Positions 9,287 to 18,228 of a stretch of 64,000 nt of DNA are shown piece after piece. Origin of the DNA: Lysinibacillus sp. FSL K6-0232 (lineage in GTDB: Bacteria; Bacillota; Bacilli; Bacillales_A; Planococcaceae); NCBI RefSeq assembly GCF_038008325.1, contig NZ_JBBOYW010000001.1, positions 1,168,001 to 1,232,000 of the forward strand, written 5' to 3'. Each line of letters starts with the position of its first letter. Within the stretch, counting starts at the first letter, position 1. The notes below the pieces were generated by a model. That model was not told where the DNA came from. It made no database searches and was given only the letters and a program-made list of their open reading frames with translations. Position numbers and translations under genes: made by a program.

Positions 9287-11026
9287 ATGTTACATCAGCT
9301 TTCGTGGAAAGTCGGTGGGCAACAGGGTGAAGGGATTGAGAGTACAGGTGAAATTTTCTCAATGGCAATGAATCGTTTAGGATATTTCCTATACGGTTAT
9401 CGTCACTTCTCTTCTCGAATTAAAGGTGGCCATACGAATAATAAGATTACAGTTCGTCCAACAGAAGTACGTGCAATTGCGGATGATTTAGATATTTTAG
9501 TGGCGTTTGACCAAGAAACAATCGACGTCAATTATCAAGAGCTAACAAATACAGGTGTTATTTTAGCGGATGCAAAATTTGATCCTGTAAAACCAGAAGA
9601 TTCACAGGCACCATTATTTGCTGTGCCATTTACTGAAATAGCAGCAGAGCTTGGCACTTCATTGATGAAAAATATGGTAGCAATTGGGGCAACAGCTTCA
9701 TTGCTTAATTTAGATGATGCAGTGTTCCAAAATGTTGTCGATGATATTTTCGGTAAAAAAGGTGAAGAGGTTGTTCAAAAAAATATGGAGGCGATTGCGC
9801 GCGGCCATCAAATGATGAATGAGCTTTTAGGTGATCGCGTTGGGGAATGGGAGCTTGCACCAGCAGATGGCAAACGCCGTATGTTTATGATTGGCAACGA
9901 TGCAATAGCACTGGGTGCAATAGCTGCTGGTACACGCTTTATGGCAGCATATCCAATTACACCAGCCTCTGAAATTATGGAATACTTAATTAAAAAATTA
10001 CCAAAATTCGGTGGTACGGTTATTCAAACAGAGGATGAAATTGCCGCAGCAACAATGGCGATTGGTGCTAACTTTGGTGGTGTTCGTTCCTTTACAGCTT
10101 CGGCAGGTCCTGGTTTGTCATTAATGATGGAGGCAATCGGTCTTTCGGGCATGACAGAGCAGCCACTTGTTGTTGTGGATACGCAGCGTGGTGGTCCTTC
10201 AACAGGCTTACCAACAAAGCAAGAGCAATCTGATTTAATGGCAATGCTTTATGGCACACATGGAGAAATCCCTAAAGTAGTTATTGCACCTTCAACAATG
10301 GAGGAAGCATTTTTTGATACAATCCAAGCGTTTAATATTGCTGAGGAATTACAGCTCCCTGTTATTTTAATGACCGATTTACAATTATCATTAGGGAAAC
10401 AATCTGTAGAGCCATTTGATTACAGTAAAATTGAGATTCGCCGTGGTAAAATTGTGACAGATGAGTTGGAAGAAGCGGCAGATAAAGCTTATTTCAAGCG
10501 TTATGAAAATACAGACGATGGCATTTCTCCTCGTGTACTTCCTGGTACATTACATGGTATTCACCATGTGACGGGGGTTGAGCATGATGAAACAGGAAAG
10601 CCCTCTGAAGCAACAGGCAATCGCCAAATACAAATGGACAAACGCTTCCGTAAGCTTGCACATTTAAAATTTGAACAACCTGTTTATACAAATGCACCAT
10701 ATGATGAGGCGGATATTTTGTTAGTCGGCTTTAACTCAACACGCGGAGCGATTGAAGAGGTGCAGGAACGATTAATTGCACAGGGCATCAAGGTTAACCA
10801 TGCCCATATTCGTTTAATTCATCCATTCCCATCTGCGGAAGTAGCACCACTTGTAGCGCAGGCGAAAAAAGTGATCGTTGTAGAAAATAACTACACAGGT
10901 CAACTAGCCAATATTATGAAAATGAATGTTGGCGGTCACGATAAAATTACGACAATTACAAAATATAATGGTACACCATTCTTGCCAGGTGAATTAGAAA
11001 ATCGTGTGAAGGAGTTGACTCGCTAA
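9287..11026 (+). CDS. korA: 2-oxoacid:acceptor (ferredoxin) oxidoreductase, alpha subunit
   Basis: 579 aa KorA-type subunit made of a fused gamma domain (about residues 1-190) and an alpha pyrimidine-binding domain (about 200 onward). Visible marks are GGQQGEGIESTG and SRIKGGHTNNK in the gamma part, and YPITPASEIMEY, TEDEIAAATMAIGANFGG and ASAGPGLSLMMEAIG in the alpha part. With KorB it oxidatively decarboxylates a 2-oxoacid (probably 2-oxoglutarate) to an acyl-CoA with ferredoxin as acceptor. ATG 9287 follows AAGGAG. It overlaps korB by one base (TAATG), so translation is coupled. The substrate cannot be fixed from sequence. Confidence 0.92.
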   Translation: MLHQLSWKVGGQQGEGIESTGEIFSMAMNRLGYFLYGYRHFSSRIKGGHTNNKITVRPTEVRAIADDLDILVAFDQETIDVNYQELTNTGVILADAKFDPVKPEDSQAPLFAVPFTEIAAELGTSLMKNMVAIGATASLLNLDDAVFQNVVDDIFGKKGEEVVQKNMEAIARGHQMMNELLGDRVGEWELAPADGKRRMFMIGNDAIALGAIAAGTRFMAAYPITPASEIMEYLIKKLPKFGGTVIQTEDEIAAATMAIGANFGGVRSFTASAGPGLSLMMEAIGLSGMTEQPLVVVDTQRGGPSTGLPTKQEQSDLMAMLYGTHGEIPKVVIAPSTMEEAFFDTIQAFNIAEELQLPVILMTDLQLSLGKQSVEPFDYSKIEIRRGKIVTDELEEAADKAYFKRYENTDDGISPRVLPGTLHGIHHVTGVEHDETGKPSEATGNRQIQMDKRFRKLAHLKFEQPVYTNAPYDEADILLVGFNSTRGAIEEVQERLIAQGIKVNHAHIRLIHPFPSAEVAPLVAQAKKVIVVENNYTGQLANIMKMNVGGHDKITTITKYNGTPFLPGELENRVKELTR

Positions 11027-11892
11027 TGGCAACATTTAAGGATTTTCGTAATACGGTGAAGCCAAACTGGTGCCCAGGCTGTGGTGACTTCTCTGTACAG
11101 GCAGCCATTCAGCGTGCTGCTGCAAATGTAGGCATTGAGCCAAATGAGCTTGCTGTTATTTCAGGGATTGGCTGCTCTGGACGTATTTCAGGCTATATTA
11201 ATTCCTATGGTTTCCATGGCATCCATGGCCGTGCATTACCAATTGCACAAGGCTTAAAAATGGCAAATCGTGATTTACATGTTATCGCCTCTGGTGGTGA
11301 TGGTGATGGGTTTGCCATCGGTATGGGGCACACGATTCATGCCATTCGCCGTAATATTGATATTACGTATATTGTTATGGACAACCAAATTTATGGCTTA
11401 ACAAAAGGGCAAACATCGCCACGCTCTGCAGCAGGCTTTATTACAAAATCGACACCAGGTGGAGCGATTGAACCATCATTAAAACCATTAGAGGTAGCAT
11501 TGACAAGTGGCGCTACATTTGTGGCACAAGGCTTCTCTACAGATATTAAAGAATTAACAGCTTTAATTGAAGCGGGTATTAATCATAAAGGCTTCTCCTT
11601 TATCAATGTCTTTTCACCATGTGTCACATACAATAAAGTAAACACATATGATTGGTTTAAAGAGAACTTAACAAAGCTTGCTGATATTGAAGGCTATGAT
11701 AATTCAGATCGCGGCATGGCAATGCGTACAGTGATGGAGCATGAGGGCTTAGTAACAGGCATTATTTATCATGATACAGAAACAACTTCTTATCAGGAGA
11801 AAGTAACAGGCTACTCAGAGCTACCACTAACAGATATCGATATTAAAATGAGCGAAAACGATTTTAATGAATTAGTAAAAGAGTTTATGTAA
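11026..11892 (+). CDS. korB: 2-oxoacid:acceptor (ferredoxin) oxidoreductase, beta subunit
   Basis: 288 aa thiamine-diphosphate-binding subunit. Cysteines for one 4Fe-4S cluster are visible in NWCPGCGDF (about 15-23), in GIGCSGR and in FSPCVTYNK. The TPP motif is GGDGDGFAIGMGH followed by MDNQIYGLTKGQTSP. It pairs with the preceding KorA, whose stop codon overlaps this start. This two-gene form occupies the place where B. subtilis has tdh-kbl, and a terminator closes the operon. Confidence 0.93.
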   Translation: MATFKDFRNTVKPNWCPGCGDFSVQAAIQRAAANVGIEPNELAVISGIGCSGRISGYINSYGFHGIHGRALPIAQGLKMANRDLHVIASGGDGDGFAIGMGHTIHAIRRNIDITYIVMDNQIYGLTKGQTSPRSAAGFITKSTPGGAIEPSLKPLEVALTSGATFVAQGFSTDIKELTALIEAGINHKGFSFINVFSPCVTYNKVNTYDWFKENLTKLADIEGYDNSDRGMAMRTVMEHEGLVTGIIYHDTETTSYQEKVTGYSELPLTDIDIKMSENDFNELVKEFM

Positions 11893-11899
11893 AATAGAA

Positions 11900-11938
11900 A
11901 GAGCATTTGGGATCATCGTATCTCAAATGCTTTTTTGC
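11900..11938 (+). terminator. Terminator after korB
   Basis: GAGCATTTGGGAT pairs with ATCTCAAATGC, followed by T6. Confidence 0.88.
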
Positions 11939-11942
11939 TTAA

Positions 11943-12075
11943 ATCGCGGGTAACAGCCTAAAATTCGTGAGTATTACGCATGGAATCACGGGTAAATGTC
12001 TAAACTTCGCAGGTATAATGCACTGAAAGGCGGGTAAACGAAACGCCCAGCATCGTGACAAATCGCAGGTGAATG
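11943..12075. repeat. 21-bp-period intergenic array, GGGTAA type
   Basis: Degenerate units with core (T)CGC-GGGTAA begin their GGGTA-like core at 11948, 11969, 11990, 12011 and 12032, i.e. exactly 21 bp apart. One further related copy (TCGCAGGTGAA, 12063-12073) is out of phase. The array lies between the korB terminator and the next small gene. Confidence 0.7.
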
Positions 12076-12158
12076 TATTGCTAGAAAAATAGATGGAGTC
12101 TATACAAGCGAAGCTTCTTCAAAAAATGCTACAATAAAAGAAAAAAGAGGCGATGACT

Positions 12159-12530
12159 GTGAATAACGTCATTGATTTTATTGCAAAGAAAAGGGAACGT
12201 GAGGAAAGGCAGCGCGCTCAAGATTTGGAGCGTTATGTGGCTACACAGTGTAATTTTCAGCAACCAGAAAATATTGATGCGCTTGTAGAGGATAGGCTAA
12301 TTGAAGTGAAGGACCACACATTATTTCTTGGCTTTTTATCCATTTTAAAGGATGCGCAAATAGAGCCGATTGCTATTTTTCAGGATGTATTTTCATTAGA
12401 GCCTACACGCTTTGAAATGATCTACAATATGAAATGGTGGTCAGTGGTTCAGTTGGCATTTACATTTTTAACAATTTTAAAGGAAAATGAGCCACATACA
12501 TATGCTCAATTTTTAGGTCTTTCCACATAA
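12159..12530 (+). CDS. Hypothetical protein, 123 aa
   Basis: Not recognised. It is a soluble protein with a highly charged N-terminal helix (DFIAKKREREERQRAQDLER) followed by mixed alpha sequence with aromatic residues (MIYNMKWWSVVQ); there is no signal peptide or metal motif. GTG 12159 was preferred over ATG 12153 because AAAGAGG ends at 12150, giving 8-nt spacing to the GTG. Its own terminator follows. Codon use and the ribosome binding site support a real gene. It is probably lineage-specific, as it has no counterpart I know at this place in B. subtilis. Confidence 0.65.
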   Translation: MNNVIDFIAKKREREERQRAQDLERYVATQCNFQQPENIDALVEDRLIEVKDHTLFLGFLSILKDAQIEPIAIFQDVFSLEPTRFEMIYNMKWWSVVQLAFTFLTILKENEPHTYAQFLGLST

Positions 12531-12562
12531 TCTAGGTAGATAGCGCATACCTAGATTTTCTT
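12529..12562 (+). terminator. Terminator after hypothetical gene
   Basis: ATCTAGGTA pairs with TACCTAGAT around an 8-nt loop, then TTTTCTTTAT. Confidence 0.7.
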
Positions 12563-12571
12563 TATCTATGG

Positions 12572-12655
12572 AATGATGGATAGAATGGAAAAACTGAGGG
12601 ATAGCATGTCCACTTTGACGGATAGAACCACATAATAGACGGATAGCCAACCAAC
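12572..12655. repeat. 21-bp-period intergenic array, GGATAG type
   Basis: GGATAG occurs at 12578, 12599, 12620 and 12641, exactly every 21 bp, with the wider consensus GAcGGATAGAac. It fills the space between a terminator and the miaB promoter. The same unit and spacing recur at 24935. Confidence 0.8.
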
Positions 12656-12694
12656 CATATTTAAGTCGAAAACACGACATTTCATGCACAAACC

Positions 12695-12724
12695 TTGTAG
12701 GATATAGCAACTATTCAGTATAAT
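12695..12724 (+). promoter_or_regulatory. Probable miaB promoter
   Basis: TTGTAG (12695-12700), 18 nt, TATAAT (12719-12724). Confidence 0.55.
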
Positions 12725-12780
12725 AGTAAAATGGGAATTCAAGTGCATGGATTTCGTTTGAAAGGAGTTACCTGATTGCA

Positions 12781-14325
12781 ATGAATGAGGAACAACGCTT
12801 AGCTAATCAGCAAGTCAATCAACCAAAAAAAGAAGACAAGCCTGAAAAGGATTATAGTAAATATTTTGAGAAGGTTTTTACAGCACCTTCGTTAAAGGAT
12901 GCTAAAAAGCGTGGGAAAGAAGCGGTTAAATACCATAAAGACTTTAGCATTGCCGAAGAATTTGCTGGCATGGGGAAAGATCGTACCTTCTACATTCGTA
13001 CGTATGGCTGTCAAATGAATGAGCATGACACAGAAGTAATGGCTGGGATTTTTATGCAGCTTGGCTATACACCAACAGAAATAATTGACGAAGCGGATGT
13101 TGTATTATTAAACACATGTGCCATTCGTGAAAATGCAGAAAACAAAGTATTTGGAGAACTTGGCTTTCTGTTAAAATATAAGCGCAAAAATCCAGAAATG
13201 CTTATTGGTGTTTGTGGCTGTATGTCGCAAGAGGAATCTGTTGTTAATAAAATTTTAAGAAGCTACCCGCATGTGGATATGGTATTTGGCACACACAATA
13301 TTCATCGTCTGCCAAATATTTTAAAAGAAGCGTATATGTCGAAGGAAATGGTTGTAGAGGTTTGGTCTAAAGAGGGCGATGTCATTGAAAACCTGCCAAA
13401 AAAACGTCTTGGTTCCATTAAGGCTTGGGTCAATATTATGTATGGCTGTGATAAGTTCTGTACGTATTGTATCGTGCCATACACACGTGGAAAGGAGCGC
13501 AGTCGACGTCCAGAGGAGATCATTGCAGAAGTGCGTGAGCTAGCAGCAGCGGGCTACAAAGAAATCATGCTGCTGGGGCAAAATGTCAACGCTTATGGCA
13601 AGGATTTTGAGGATAGTGACTATCGTCTCGGTGATTTAATGGATGAATTGCGCAAAATTGATATTCCACGTATTCGATTTACAACAAGCCATCCGCGTGA
13701 TTTCGATGATCATTTGATTGAAGTGCTTGCAAAACGTGGCAATTTAGTGGAACATATTCATTTACCAGTACAATCTGGCTCTAATGACATTTTGAAAATT
13801 ATGGCACGTAAATATACACGTGAACATTTCCTTGCATTAGTAGCGAAAATTAAAGCAGCGATTCCTGATGTTACATTAACAACAGATATTATTGTAGGCT
13901 ATCCAAATGAAACAGAGGAACAATTTGAGGAAACATTATCCTTATACCGTGAAGTAGGCTTTGAATCAGCATTTACGTATATTTACTCTCCTCGTGAGGG
14001 CACGCCAGCTGCAAAAATGACTGACAATGTCCCTGAAGAGGTGAAAAAAGAGCGCCTTCAACGTTTAAATGAAGTTGTTGGTGAATATTCACGCAAAGCA
14101 TTGGAACGCTTGAAGGGTGAAGTTGTTGAAGTTTTAGTCGAGGGTACAAGTAAAAAACGCGACGATGTTTTAGCAGGCTACACACGTAAAAATCGTCTTG
14201 TTAACTTTAAAGCACCAGCAGAAATGATCGGGCAGCTAGTTAAGGTAAAAATAGTCGAAACATCTTCTTATTCATTAACAGGTGAATTTATGGAAGTTGT
14301 AAAAAATGAAAAGGTGGAAGCGTAA
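12781..14325 (+). CDS. miaB: tRNA-2-methylthio-N6-isopentenyladenosine synthase
   Basis: 514 aa radical-SAM methylthiotransferase that adds the ms2 group to i6A37 of tRNAs; the i6A substrate is made by MiaA, encoded at 23.3 kb. The N-terminal UPF0004 domain carries three cluster cysteines ([31 protein letters not shown]). The radical-SAM cysteines are CDKFCTYC (C-x3-C-x2-C). A C-terminal TRAM domain is present. ATG 12781 lies 13 nt after AAAGGAG, somewhat long, and no better in-frame start exists. Its stop abuts the ricA start codon, so the two are an operon, as in Bacillus. Confidence 0.96.
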   Translation: MNEEQRLANQQVNQPKKEDKPEKDYSKYFEKVFTAPSLKDAKKRGKEAVKYHKDFSIAEEFAGMGKDRTFYIRTYGCQMNEHDTEVMAGIFMQLGYTPTEIIDEADVVLLNTCAIRENAENKVFGELGFLLKYKRKNPEMLIGVCGCMSQEESVVNKILRSYPHVDMVFGTHNIHRLPNILKEAYMSKEMVVEVWSKEGDVIENLPKKRLGSIKAWVNIMYGCDKFCTYCIVPYTRGKERSRRPEEIIAEVRELAAAGYKEIMLLGQNVNAYGKDFEDSDYRLGDLMDELRKIDIPRIRFTTSHPRDFDDHLIEVLAKRGNLVEHIHLPVQSGSNDILKIMARKYTREHFLALVAKIKAAIPDVTLTTDIIVGYPNETEEQFEETLSLYREVGFESAFTYIYSPREGTPAAKMTDNVPEEVKKERLQRLNEVVGEYSRKALERLKGEVVEVLVEGTSKKRDDVLAGYTRKNRLVNFKAPAEMIGQLVKVKIVETSSYSLTGEFMEVVKNEKVEA

Positions 14326-14763
14326 ATGACACAAGTTTTATATACAAAAGAAGATTTAATTAAAAAATCACATGAAATTGCACATATGATTGCCAATACA
14401 CCAGAGGTTGAATTTTTCAAAAAAGCAGAGGCACAAATTAATGAAAACCAGCTTGTGCGTGAACGTATTGCTAGCTTAAAAAGTTTACAAAAGCAAGCGG
14501 TGAATTTCCAGCACCTAGGAAAAGAAAAAGCGTTAAAAATGATTGAAGAGAAAATTGCTAAAATCGAAGAGGAAATTAATGATATTCCTGTTGTACAGCA
14601 ATTTAAAGAGTCACAAGGTGAGGTTAATTCTTTACTACAATTAGTATCGAATACAATCGCCAACAATGTAACAAATGAAATTATTCGTTCAACAGGCGGT
14701 GATGTGCTGCGTGGTGAAACAGGTTCACAGGTAGCTAACTCTCAGCCAGGTAGCTGTTCATAA
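14326..14763 (+). CDS. ricA: RicA (YmcA) family regulator
   Basis: 145 aa, mostly helical, of the Com_YlbF family. RicA acts with RicF (YlbF) and RicT (YaaT) in a complex that affects Spo0A phosphorylation, competence, biofilm and RNase Y-dependent mRNA maturation; RNase Y is encoded 7 kb upstream here. The start ATG immediately follows the miaB TAA with its Shine-Dalgarno (AAGGTGG) inside miaB. The C-terminal end (GGDVLRGETGSQVAN...CS) is disordered. A perfect-stem terminator follows. Confidence 0.88.
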   Translation: MTQVLYTKEDLIKKSHEIAHMIANTPEVEFFKKAEAQINENQLVRERIASLKSLQKQAVNFQHLGKEKALKMIEEKIAKIEEEINDIPVVQQFKESQGEVNSLLQLVSNTIANNVTNEIIRSTGGDVLRGETGSQVANSQPGSCS

Positions 14764-14776
14764 AGGTCATGACTAG

Positions 14777-14826
14777 AAAAGCACAAGAAATCAATTTTTC
14801 AAACATTGATTTCTTGTGCTTTTTCA
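14777..14826 (+). terminator. Strong terminator after ricA
   Basis: AAAGCACAAGAAATCAAT and its complement ATTGATTTCTTGTGCTTT form a perfect 18-bp stem with a T-rich tail. Confidence 0.95.
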
Positions 14827-14926
14827 ATATTGTCGAAAGCAACTTCGTATTGTCTAAAAATATATGTTCACCCAATGGGCGCTACCTGCATATGATGAAG
14901 TGAAAAGAGTCGAAGGAGGAATTGCG

Positions 14927-15514
14927 CTGAAACGTTTACGACAAATCGTGACGAAAGCAGTAGTTGCCAAGGGGAAGAAAAGAACGGAAGAGCGTGTAGT
15001 ATTATCGCCAACAAATAAACCGACAAGTATTTTAGGATGCTGGGTGATTAATCATACATGCTCCGCGAAAAAAGTCGGAAAGTTTGTGGAGGTAACAGGA
15101 AAATTTGATGTCAACGTGTGGTATGCCTATAGTAATCACTCAAAGACAGCGGTATTTTCCGAAACAGTTCATTATAAAGACAAAGTAAAGCTGCACTATC
15201 GTGATGGTGAAATTAGTGTCGGTGATGATGTTCGAGTTCGTGTACTGCAAGAGCCAAATTGTATTGAAGCTATCATCTCTCCATGTGGTACAAAATTTGA
15301 AATTGTTGTAGAGCGTGAAGTCATTGTTGAAGTAATGGGTGAAACAACAATTTGTATTAGTGTCCATCCACTAGACTATGAAGAAGATTGGAGCTTTAGT
15401 GATGAAAGTTCATCATCCTCATCCAGCTCTAGTTCAAGTTCATCTTCAAGCTCTGAGGGAGAAGGTAGGTATGTGTTAGAGTCCTCATCGTTTCCTGATG
15501 AACGATCAAGATAA
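14927..15514 (+). CDS. cotE: Outer spore coat morphogenetic protein CotE (probable CTG start, poly-Ser tail)
   Basis: 195 aa. The body matches CotE, which assembles the outer coat: IVTKAVVAKGKK at the start, then WVINHTCSAKKVGKFVEV, NVWYAYSNHSKTAVFSE and VLQEPNCIEAIISPCG. No ATG, GTG or TTG fits. AAGGAGG at 14913-14919 is 7 nt before CTG 14927, giving an N-terminus of exactly the same length as B. subtilis CotE before ITKAVVAKG. Upstream in-frame codons back to ATG 14864 lack a binding site and similarity. The usual acidic C-terminal tail is replaced by a run of about 16 serines (15409-15456, mixed codons) and SEGEGRYVLESS. Identity is firm; the start is inferred. Confidence 0.9.
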   Translation: MKRLRQIVTKAVVAKGKKRTEERVVLSPTNKPTSILGCWVINHTCSAKKVGKFVEVTGKFDVNVWYAYSNHSKTAVFSETVHYKDKVKLHYRDGEISVGDDVRVRVLQEPNCIEAIISPCGTKFEIVVEREVIVEVMGETTICISVHPLDYEEDWSFSDESSSSSSSSSSSSSSSSEGEGRYVLESSSFPDERSR

Positions 15515-15536
15515 ATTAACCAAACATCATTTTTTG

Positions 15537-15598
15537 ATACATGCGAAATGCTAGCATCTTAAAAAAGGTGAAAAAAGCGTTTCGCATGTATCTTTTGT
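15537..15598 (+). terminator. Terminator after cotE
   Basis: GATACATGCGAAATGC pairs with GCGTTTCGCATGTATC, followed by TTTTG. The loop is long and A-rich. Confidence 0.75.
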
Positions 15599-15642
15599 TA
15601 TAATAAAAGTATCTATTAGGCAAGAGTGAGGGAATTTTTAAT

Positions 15643-18213
15643 ATGACGACATATACTCCAATGATGCAACAGTATCTACAGGTAAAAGAAGAATATAAAG
15701 ATGCCTTTTTATTTTTTAGATTAGGCGACTTTTATGAAATGTTTTTTGAGGATGCGATTAATGCCTCGCAAATTTTAGAGATTACACTAACAAGCCGAGA
15801 TGCTGGCGCAAAAGAAAGAATTCCAATGTGTGGTGTGCCGCATCATTCGGCTAAAAATTATATTGAAACACTTGTGCAAAAGGGCTACAAAGTGGCAATT
15901 TGTGAGCAAACAGAAGACCCAAAGCAAGCAAAAGGTGTAGTCAAGCGTGAAGTTGTACAGTTAATTACACCGGGTACTATTATGGAAGGCAAGACGCTTG
16001 ACGGTAAATCGAATCATTTTATTGGAGCGGCTGAGCAACTAGATGCTCAAACATTTGGCTACGCTTATTTGGATTTATCGACAGGTGAAGCGGTCGCTTC
16101 TTCGCTTGAAGGTGATGGTAAGGCATTATTAATGCAAATGCAGGCTTATGGTATTCGTGAGCTAATTGTGACAGAAAGCTTACAACTATTATTGGCTGAG
16201 CATGCAGTGAATGCAGGAATTGTTCTTTCGATTGAAGAAGATGAAATGACCATGGAACAGGCAGCAAGCTATGTAGAGGCTGTACCACAAGCATTACAAA
16301 TTCCATGCTTACGCTTGCTTGCCTATATCGATAAAACACAAATGCGCTCATTATCGCATATTCAAGCATTTACATTTAATGAGCTTAAAAATTATTTACG
16401 CATTGATTCAAGCTCTAAACGTAATCTAGAGCTGATTCAATCGATCCGTGGCGGCGATCAAAAGGGCACACTGCTATGGTTGCTGGATGATACAGTAACA
16501 GCAATGGGTGGGCGTAAATTAAAGCAATGGCTACATCAGCCGCTTGCAACACGTTCAGCAATTGAAGCTAGATTGGCGATTGTCACAGATTTATTAGAAG
16601 AATATTTTGTACGAACAGAGCTACAAGCCTCTCTAAAACAAGTATATGATCTAGAGCGCTTGGCTGGTCGTGTTGCTTTTGGCAATGTAGGTGGGCGTGA
16701 TTTAGCACAGCTGCGCGACTCATTACGACAAGTGCCGACGATTCAGCAGCAGCTACTGGACGCTAATAAGGAAACACTTCAACGATTAGGCGCGGCACTC
16801 GATACTTGTGCAGATGTTGAGGCATTACTAGCACGAGCTATTACGGATAATCCACCTATTACCATTAAAGAGGGGGATGTGATTCGTGATGGCTATAATG
16901 AGCGCTTAGACGAGCTACGCTATGCCGCTCGCAATGGCAAGGATTGGATTGCCCAGCTTGAGCAGGAGGAGCGTGCGAAAACAGGAATTAAAAACTTAAA
17001 AATTGGCTATAACCGTATTTTTGGTTACTATATTGAAATTACAAAATCCAATATTCATTTAGCAGATTTAACACGCTATGAGCGCAAGCAAACATTAGCA
17101 AACGCTGAGCGTTATATTACGCAGGAATTAAAAGAAAAGGAAGCATTAATTTTAAATGCAGAGGAAGAAAGCTTAACATTAGAATACAACCTATTTGTGG
17201 AAATTCGCGATGCATTAAAGGTATTTATTCCACGTGTACAAGCGCTAGCAGCAAGCATTAGCGAATTAGATGTACTATTAAGCTTTGCAAGTGTTTCCGA
17301 AAAATATCGTTTTACAAAGCCAGAATTTCATAAGGGGCGTGCGCTTGAGATTATTGAGGGACGACATCCTGTTGTGGAAAAAATGCTCAATAAACAAATG
17401 TATGTACCAAACGATTGTATTCTTGAGGAAGCCAATAATATGATGCTCATTACAGGACCTAATATGTCTGGTAAAAGCACTTATATGCGTCAGGTAGCAT
17501 TAATTGTTGTGATGGCACAAATGGGCTGCTATGTACCTGCTGAAAGGGCAAAGCTGCCGATCACTGATCAAATTTTTACACGTATTGGTGCAGCAGACGA
17601 TTTAGCAGCAGGACAATCGACATTTATGGTGGAGATGCTTGAATCACAGCATGCTATTATGCATGCAACGAAAAACAGTTTGATGCTATTTGATGAAATC
17701 GGGCGTGGAACATCGACTTATGATGGCATGAGCTTGGCGCAATCGATGATGGAATATATTCATGACAAAATTGGAGCAAACACATTGTTCTCTACGCATT
17801 ATCATGAATTAACAGCGCTTGAAAAGGATTTGCCACGCTTACAGAATGTGCATGTGTCTGCCACTGAAAAAAATGGTACAGTTGTCTTTCTGCATAAGGT
17901 GAAAAAGGGCGCGGCTGATAAATCCTACGGTATACATGTAGCACAGCTTGCTCAATTGCCAGAGGAGATTTTAATAAGAGCGCGTGTTTTACTTGAAGAT
18001 TTTGAGGCAGGTAAAGAGGTAGTGGCTGAAGTGCAGCAAGTAGCGGAGCAGCCTGTACAGATGTCATTATTTGCAGAGGAGGAACCTCTTTCGCCAGCCA
18101 AAGCAGAGGTGCTTAAAAAATTAGAAAAGCTCAATATTTTAGGCACATCACCAATGCAGGCGATCAATATTTTATATGAGCTACAGCAAGAGTTACTAAA
18201 TGCTAAAAAATAA
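15643..18213 (+). CDS. mutS: DNA mismatch repair protein MutS
   Basis: 856 aa MutS1. Mismatch-reading N-terminal domain with the F-x-E motif context (LFFRLGDFYEMFFEDA). The C-terminal ABC ATPase has Walker A ITGPNMSGKSTYMRQ, Walker B LMLFDEIGRGTSTYDG and the switch region STHYHELTALE. The end (LSPAKAEVLKKLEKLNILGTS) resembles the dimer/beta-clamp interaction tail. ATG 15643 follows a weak GTGAGGG. mutL begins 15 nt after its stop with a strong AAAGGAGTG site, so the two are an operon. Confidence 0.98.
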   Translation: MTTYTPMMQQYLQVKEEYKDAFLFFRLGDFYEMFFEDAINASQILEITLTSRDAGAKERIPMCGVPHHSAKNYIETLVQKGYKVAICEQTEDPKQAKGVVKREVVQLITPGTIMEGKTLDGKSNHFIGAAEQLDAQTFGYAYLDLSTGEAVASSLEGDGKALLMQMQAYGIRELIVTESLQLLLAEHAVNAGIVLSIEEDEMTMEQAASYVEAVPQALQIPCLRLLAYIDKTQMRSLSHIQAFTFNELKNYLRIDSSSKRNLELIQSIRGGDQKGTLLWLLDDTVTAMGGRKLKQWLHQPLATRSAIEARLAIVTDLLEEYFVRTELQASLKQVYDLERLAGRVAFGNVGGRDLAQLRDSLRQVPTIQQQLLDANKETLQRLGAALDTCADVEALLARAITDNPPITIKEGDVIRDGYNERLDELRYAARNGKDWIAQLEQEERAKTGIKNLKIGYNRIFGYYIEITKSNIHLADLTRYERKQTLANAERYITQELKEKEALILNAEEESLTLEYNLFVEIRDALKVFIPRVQALAASISELDVLLSFASVSEKYRFTKPEFHKGRALEIIEGRHPVVEKMLNKQMYVPNDCILEEANNMMLITGPNMSGKSTYMRQVALIVVMAQMGCYVPAERAKLPITDQIFTRIGAADDLAAGQSTFMVEMLESQHAIMHATKNSLMLFDEIGRGTSTYDGMSLAQSMMEYIHDKIGANTLFSTHYHELTALEKDLPRLQNVHVSATEKNGTVVFLHKVKKGAADKSYGIHVAQLAQLPEEILIRARVLLEDFEAGKEVVAEVQQVAEQPVQMSLFAEEEPLSPAKAEVLKKLEKLNILGTSPMQAINILYELQQELLNAKK

Positions 18214-18228
18214 AGGAGTGATACGAGC

